5,913 nt of DNA from Bacillota bacterium (GTDB taxonomy: Bacteria > Bacillota > Bacilli > Lactobacillales > Streptococcaceae): contig JAJXWC010000150.1 of assembly GCA_021781855.1 (NCBI GenBank), positions 1-5,913 on the forward strand, written 5' to 3'. The number at the start of each line of letters is the position of its first letter. The stretch's first letter is position 1. The notes beneath the pieces are model-generated. The model ran no database searches. It was not told the DNA's origin and saw nothing but the letters and a program-made list of their open reading frames with translations. The translations under genes and the position numbers were made by a program. This document shows, piece by piece, positions 3,818 through 5,913 of this stretch.

Positions 3818-5098
3818 ATGTCCAAACATGAAGAAATCCTTAACTACATTGAAGAACTTGAAGTCGGAAGAACCGTCAGCGTTCGCGGTATCGCTAATCG
3901 CATGAAAGTCGCCGATGGTACGGCTTATCGTGCCATAAAAGAAGCAGAAAATCGAGGACTTGTTGCTGTCAATGACCGCTCAGGTACTGTGCGCGTTGCC
4001 TCAAAAGGTCAAAAAGTTGCCAATCGTTTTACTTTTGGTAAGTTGGCGATTATTGCCAATGCTGATATCCTAGGTGGACTTTCAGGTCTTGAAGTTGAGT
4101 TCAGTCGCTTTGTCATTAGCGCGATGGAATTAGAGTCATTCAAGCGCTATTTAGCACCCAATGGACTAGTTATTGTTGGCGACCGTCATGATATTCAGGA
4201 GCTTTCTCTTCGTGAGCAAAATGCCGTACTCGTTACGGGCGGATTTGAAGTCGACCAAGACATTATTGACTATGCTAATAAAATGGGAATTCCGCTCCTA
4301 CGCACAAGCTATGACACGTTTACTGTTGCCAGCCGTATCAGTCATGCTCTTTCAAACGAACTCATCAAGAAAGATATTCTCAGTGTTGCTGATGTTTTCC
4401 ATCAAAATCGTGCCACTTTGCGTGAAGAAGATACTGTAAAAGATTTTCTTGACCTAGTAAAACGCACAAACATCAGTCGTTTTGCTGTTCTTAATCGTTA
4501 TCGCGTTGTTGTCGGCGTTATTGCCATGCGAGATGTCAATCACAAATCCAATGATACACCGATTAATAAACTTATGACTTCCCCCAATGTTGCCAGACTT
4601 GATATGACTGTCGCCAGCGTTTCTCAAAAAATGATTTTTGAAGGCTATGACATGATGCCTGTCGTTCACAATGACCATACTTATGCAGGTATTATTTCAA
4701 AATCTGACCTCCTGCAAAGTCTGCAAAAGGCTCAGGAGGAAAGTCAAGTTGCTCACACATTCAGTGAAGATATTGCTTCGCGTCTGAAAGAAAAAGCATC
4801 AGCCTATCAGATTCTCATCGAGCCTTTCATGATTAACAGTGTCGGAAATGTTGCAAATGGTGTTTTCTCAGAAATTGCTACACTCATTGCACAACGAGTC
4901 ATGGAGAAACGCCGTCGGCGAAATGTGCTCATAGAATCAATGGATGTCCATTTTTTCGGTGCTATTCAAATTGACAATGTTCTCGAAATTTACCCTAAAG
5001 TTATCAGTGAAACCCGTCTCGGTGCAATGATTGACTGTGAAATTTATCATGTCAATAATATTGTTGCAAAAATCTTGGTCAACCTCCAACTCAGCTAA
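3818..5098 (+). CDS. spxR: CBS-HotDog domain transcription factor SpxR (YtoI family)
   Basis: The 426-residue protein is a likely ligand-sensing DNA-binding regulator. In Streptococcus pneumoniae its family member SpxR controls the pyruvate oxidase gene spxB; the targets here are unknown. Domains in order: a winged helix-turn-helix (about 5-60, recognition part VADGTAYRAIKEAENRGLV); a DRTGG domain (about 72-178) with TGGFEVDQDIIDYANKMGIP and SYDTF; a CBS pair (about 190-305), the usual site for adenine nucleotides; and a hot-dog thioesterase-like domain (about 318-426) that may bind acyl-CoA. Length matches the family (about 430) and no domain is broken. The start MSKHEEIL fits family N-termini, though the Shine-Dalgarno sequence is very weak (AAGA-rich only). 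Two palindromes lie just upstream and could be sites for its own or another regulator's control. It is followed 123 bp later by nrnA, an association also known from Bacillus ytoI. Confidence 0.93.
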   Translation: MSKHEEILNYIEELEVGRTVSVRGIANRMKVADGTAYRAIKEAENRGLVAVNDRSGTVRVASKGQKVANRFTFGKLAIIANADILGGLSGLEVEFSRFVISAMELESFKRYLAPNGLVIVGDRHDIQELSLREQNAVLVTGGFEVDQDIIDYANKMGIPLLRTSYDTFTVASRISHALSNELIKKDILSVADVFHQNRATLREEDTVKDFLDLVKRTNISRFAVLNRYRVVVGVIAMRDVNHKSNDTPINKLMTSPNVARLDMTVASVSQKMIFEGYDMMPVVHNDHTYAGIISKSDLLQSLQKAQEESQVAHTFSEDIASRLKEKASAYQILIEPFMINSVGNVANGVFSEIATLIAQRVMEKRRRRNVLIESMDVHFFGAIQIDNVLEIYPKVISETRLGAMIDCEIYHVNNIVAKILVNLQLS

Positions 5099-5105
5099 GT
5101 TGGAG
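5084..5105 (+). terminator. Hairpin overlapping the spxR stop codon, probable weak terminator
   Basis: CTCCAACT (5084-5091) and AGTTGGAG (5098-5105) form a perfect 8-bp stem. The 6-nt loop contains the first two bases of the stop codon TAA (5096-5098). The bases after it (TGATTACTTCCC) lack a clear U tract, so termination may be partial and allow transcription on into nrnA. Confidence 0.45.
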
Positions 5106-5108
5106 TGA

Positions 5109-5138
5109 TTACTTCCCTTACTGATGTTAGAGTATGAT
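5109..5138 (+). promoter_or_regulatory. Weak candidate promoter for nrnA
   Basis: TATGAT at 5133-5138 is a fair -10, but the -35 at an 18-bp spacing (TTACTT, 5109-5114) matches the consensus poorly. Transcription would start near 5145 and give a leader of about 77 nt. Read-through from spxR is an equally good explanation for nrnA expression. Confidence 0.3.
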
Positions 5139-5157
5139 ATCAGGGCATCATTGTCTA

Positions 5158-5203
5158 TTAGCTAAAGCGCCAAGAGCCTACGGCAGTAGAACGCACTTGC
5201 TAA
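5158..5203 (+). other. Nested stem structure in the nrnA leader
   Basis: TTAGC (5158-5162) pairs with GCTAA (5199-5203), GCG (5167-5169) with CGC (5192-5194), and CTAC (5178-5181) with GTAG (5186-5189), all nested around a GGCA loop. The stretch is more GC-rich than the surrounding leader. It may be a folded RNA element upstream of nrnA. It resembles no riboswitch I can name, and short stems like these can arise by chance. Confidence 0.3.
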
Positions 5204-5221
5204 GTTAAATGAAAGATAAAA

Positions 5222-5913
5222 ATGAAAGAAATATTAAAAAAAATTAAAAGTTACAACACAATTCTCATTCACCGCCACAAGAATCCGGACCCAGATGCGA
5301 TTGGGTCTCAATGTGGATTGCGTGCGATTTTAAGGGGAAATTTTCCAGAGAAAAATATCTACGCTGTCGGTTACAATGAACCAACATTAGAGTATCTTGC
5401 ACTCATGGATACCGTCAATCTTCCAGATAATGAGCCTTATCTGAGTATCATTTGTGATACAGCCAACAAACCTCGTATTGATGATGACCGGTGGAAACAA
5501 GCAGATTTTGTTATCAAAATTGACCACCATCCTAACGATGATGCTTATGGAAATCTTTTGCTCGTTGAGCCAGAGCGTAGTTCTGCCTCAGAAATCATTG
5601 CTGATTTTGCTTTTGAGAGTGGATTGGAGATGAACGCAGAAGCTGCCAGGCTACTTTATGGTGGTATTGTAGGTGATACAGGACGTTTTCTTTATCCTGC
5701 CACATCAGCCAATACATTTGCAGTTGCCGCAAAATTAGCCGTTTATGACTTTGACCGTGCAGCTTTAGGACGAGAAATGTCTTCTTTCGATATGAAAGTT
5801 GCTCGTCTTCAAGGTTATATTTATGAGAATCTGGAAATTTCTGAACAAGGTGCGGCTCGGATTGTTCTAACACAAGAAATATTGAAAAAGTTTGACCTTC
5901 GAGATGCTGAAAC
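5222..5913 (+). CDS. nrnA: DHH-family phosphoesterase NrnA/Pde2 (oligoribonuclease/pAp phosphatase), 3' end cut by the window
   Basis: The visible 230 codons encode most of a protein that is usually about 310-320 residues; no stop occurs before the window edge. Enzymes of this family degrade 2-5-nt RNAs and dephosphorylate pAp; streptococcal Pde2 cleaves pApA made from cyclic di-AMP. The metal-binding motifs are all present: HRHKNPDPDAIGSQ (17-30, with His17, Asp23 and Asp25), ICDTAN (77-82, Asp79), IDHHPND (100-106, the DHH signature) and GGIVGDTGRF (147-156, Asp152). The C-terminal substrate-binding DHHA1 domain, with its GGGH-type motif, lies beyond the window. The start MKEILKKIKSYNTILIHRHKNPD matches family N-termini. 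The ribosome-binding site is weak (GAAAG at 5211-5215, 6 nt before the ATG). It lies on the same strand as spxR, 123 bp downstream. Whether NrnA or Pde2 is the better name depends on its preferred substrate. Confidence 0.93.
   Translation, partial: MKEILKKIKSYNTILIHRHKNPDPDAIGSQCGLRAILRGNFPEKNIYAVGYNEPTLEYLALMDTVNLPDNEPYLSIICDTANKPRIDDDRWKQADFVIKIDHHPNDDAYGNLLLVEPERSSASEIIADFAFESGLEMNAEAARLLYGGIVGDTGRFLYPATSANTFAVAAKLAVYDFDRAALGREMSSFDMKVARLQGYIYENLEISEQGAARIVLTQEILKKFDLRDAE

Noticed and set aside
5595..5873. 92-codon minus-strand frame within nrnA
   Set aside because: It is antisense to the DHH phosphoesterase and has no domain or plausible start signal.
1..5913. CRISPR array, tRNA or rRNA genes, or a known riboswitch
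   Set aside because: No regularly spaced repeats, tRNA cloverleaf, rRNA-like sequence or recognisable riboswitch core was seen on either strand.

Overview
The window is from a low-GC Gram-positive bacterium, most likely Streptococcaceae. The right half carries an spxR/ytoI-type regulator followed by an nrnA/pde2-type DHH phosphoesterase, both of the kind seen in Lactococcus and Streptococcus. I lean towards Lactococcus, but this rests on recalled family knowledge and cannot be settled from the sequence.

Bases 1 to about 3050 look like the right-hand end of an integrated mobile element, probably an integrative conjugative element. Four small genes run rightward in a tight operon: an acidic 77-aa protein, a 170-aa lipoprotein, a 114/116-aa orphan, and a 48-aa orphan at 1142-1288. 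The operon ends at a strong intrinsic terminator (1314-1351). Next comes a 545-aa large serine recombinase of the TndX/TnpX type, with its catalytic, zinc-ribbon and coiled-coil parts intact. The rest of the element, including any conjugation genes, lies to the left of the window, so the ICE assignment is an inference.

The element/chromosome junction probably falls between the recombinase stop (3008) and the next gene. That gap holds a near-consensus promoter whose predicted start coincides with the ATG of a RimJ/RimL-type N-acetyltransferase (3057-3590), so this gene is probably read from a leaderless mRNA.

The 227-bp gap at 3591-3817 has no gene but is rich in symmetry. It holds a long hairpin that may be a dispersed repeat, a smaller hairpin, and two near-perfect palindromes whose centres are 33 bp apart, just upstream of spxR. 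SpxR (3818-5098) combines a DNA-binding winged helix, DRTGG, a CBS pair and a hot-dog domain. A hairpin at its stop codon and a structured 120-nt leader separate it from nrnA (from 5222), which runs off the right edge. These two genes plausibly form a housekeeping unit: one senses nucleotides or acyl ligands and controls transcription, the other degrades nanoRNA, pAp or pApA.

The window is mostly recognisable biology. The points most worth a second look are the recombinase promoter apparently nested in a terminator, the leaderless acetyltransferase at the element edge, the paired palindromes before spxR, a 14-bp RNA stem inside the recombinase gene, and the unrecognised small element genes.
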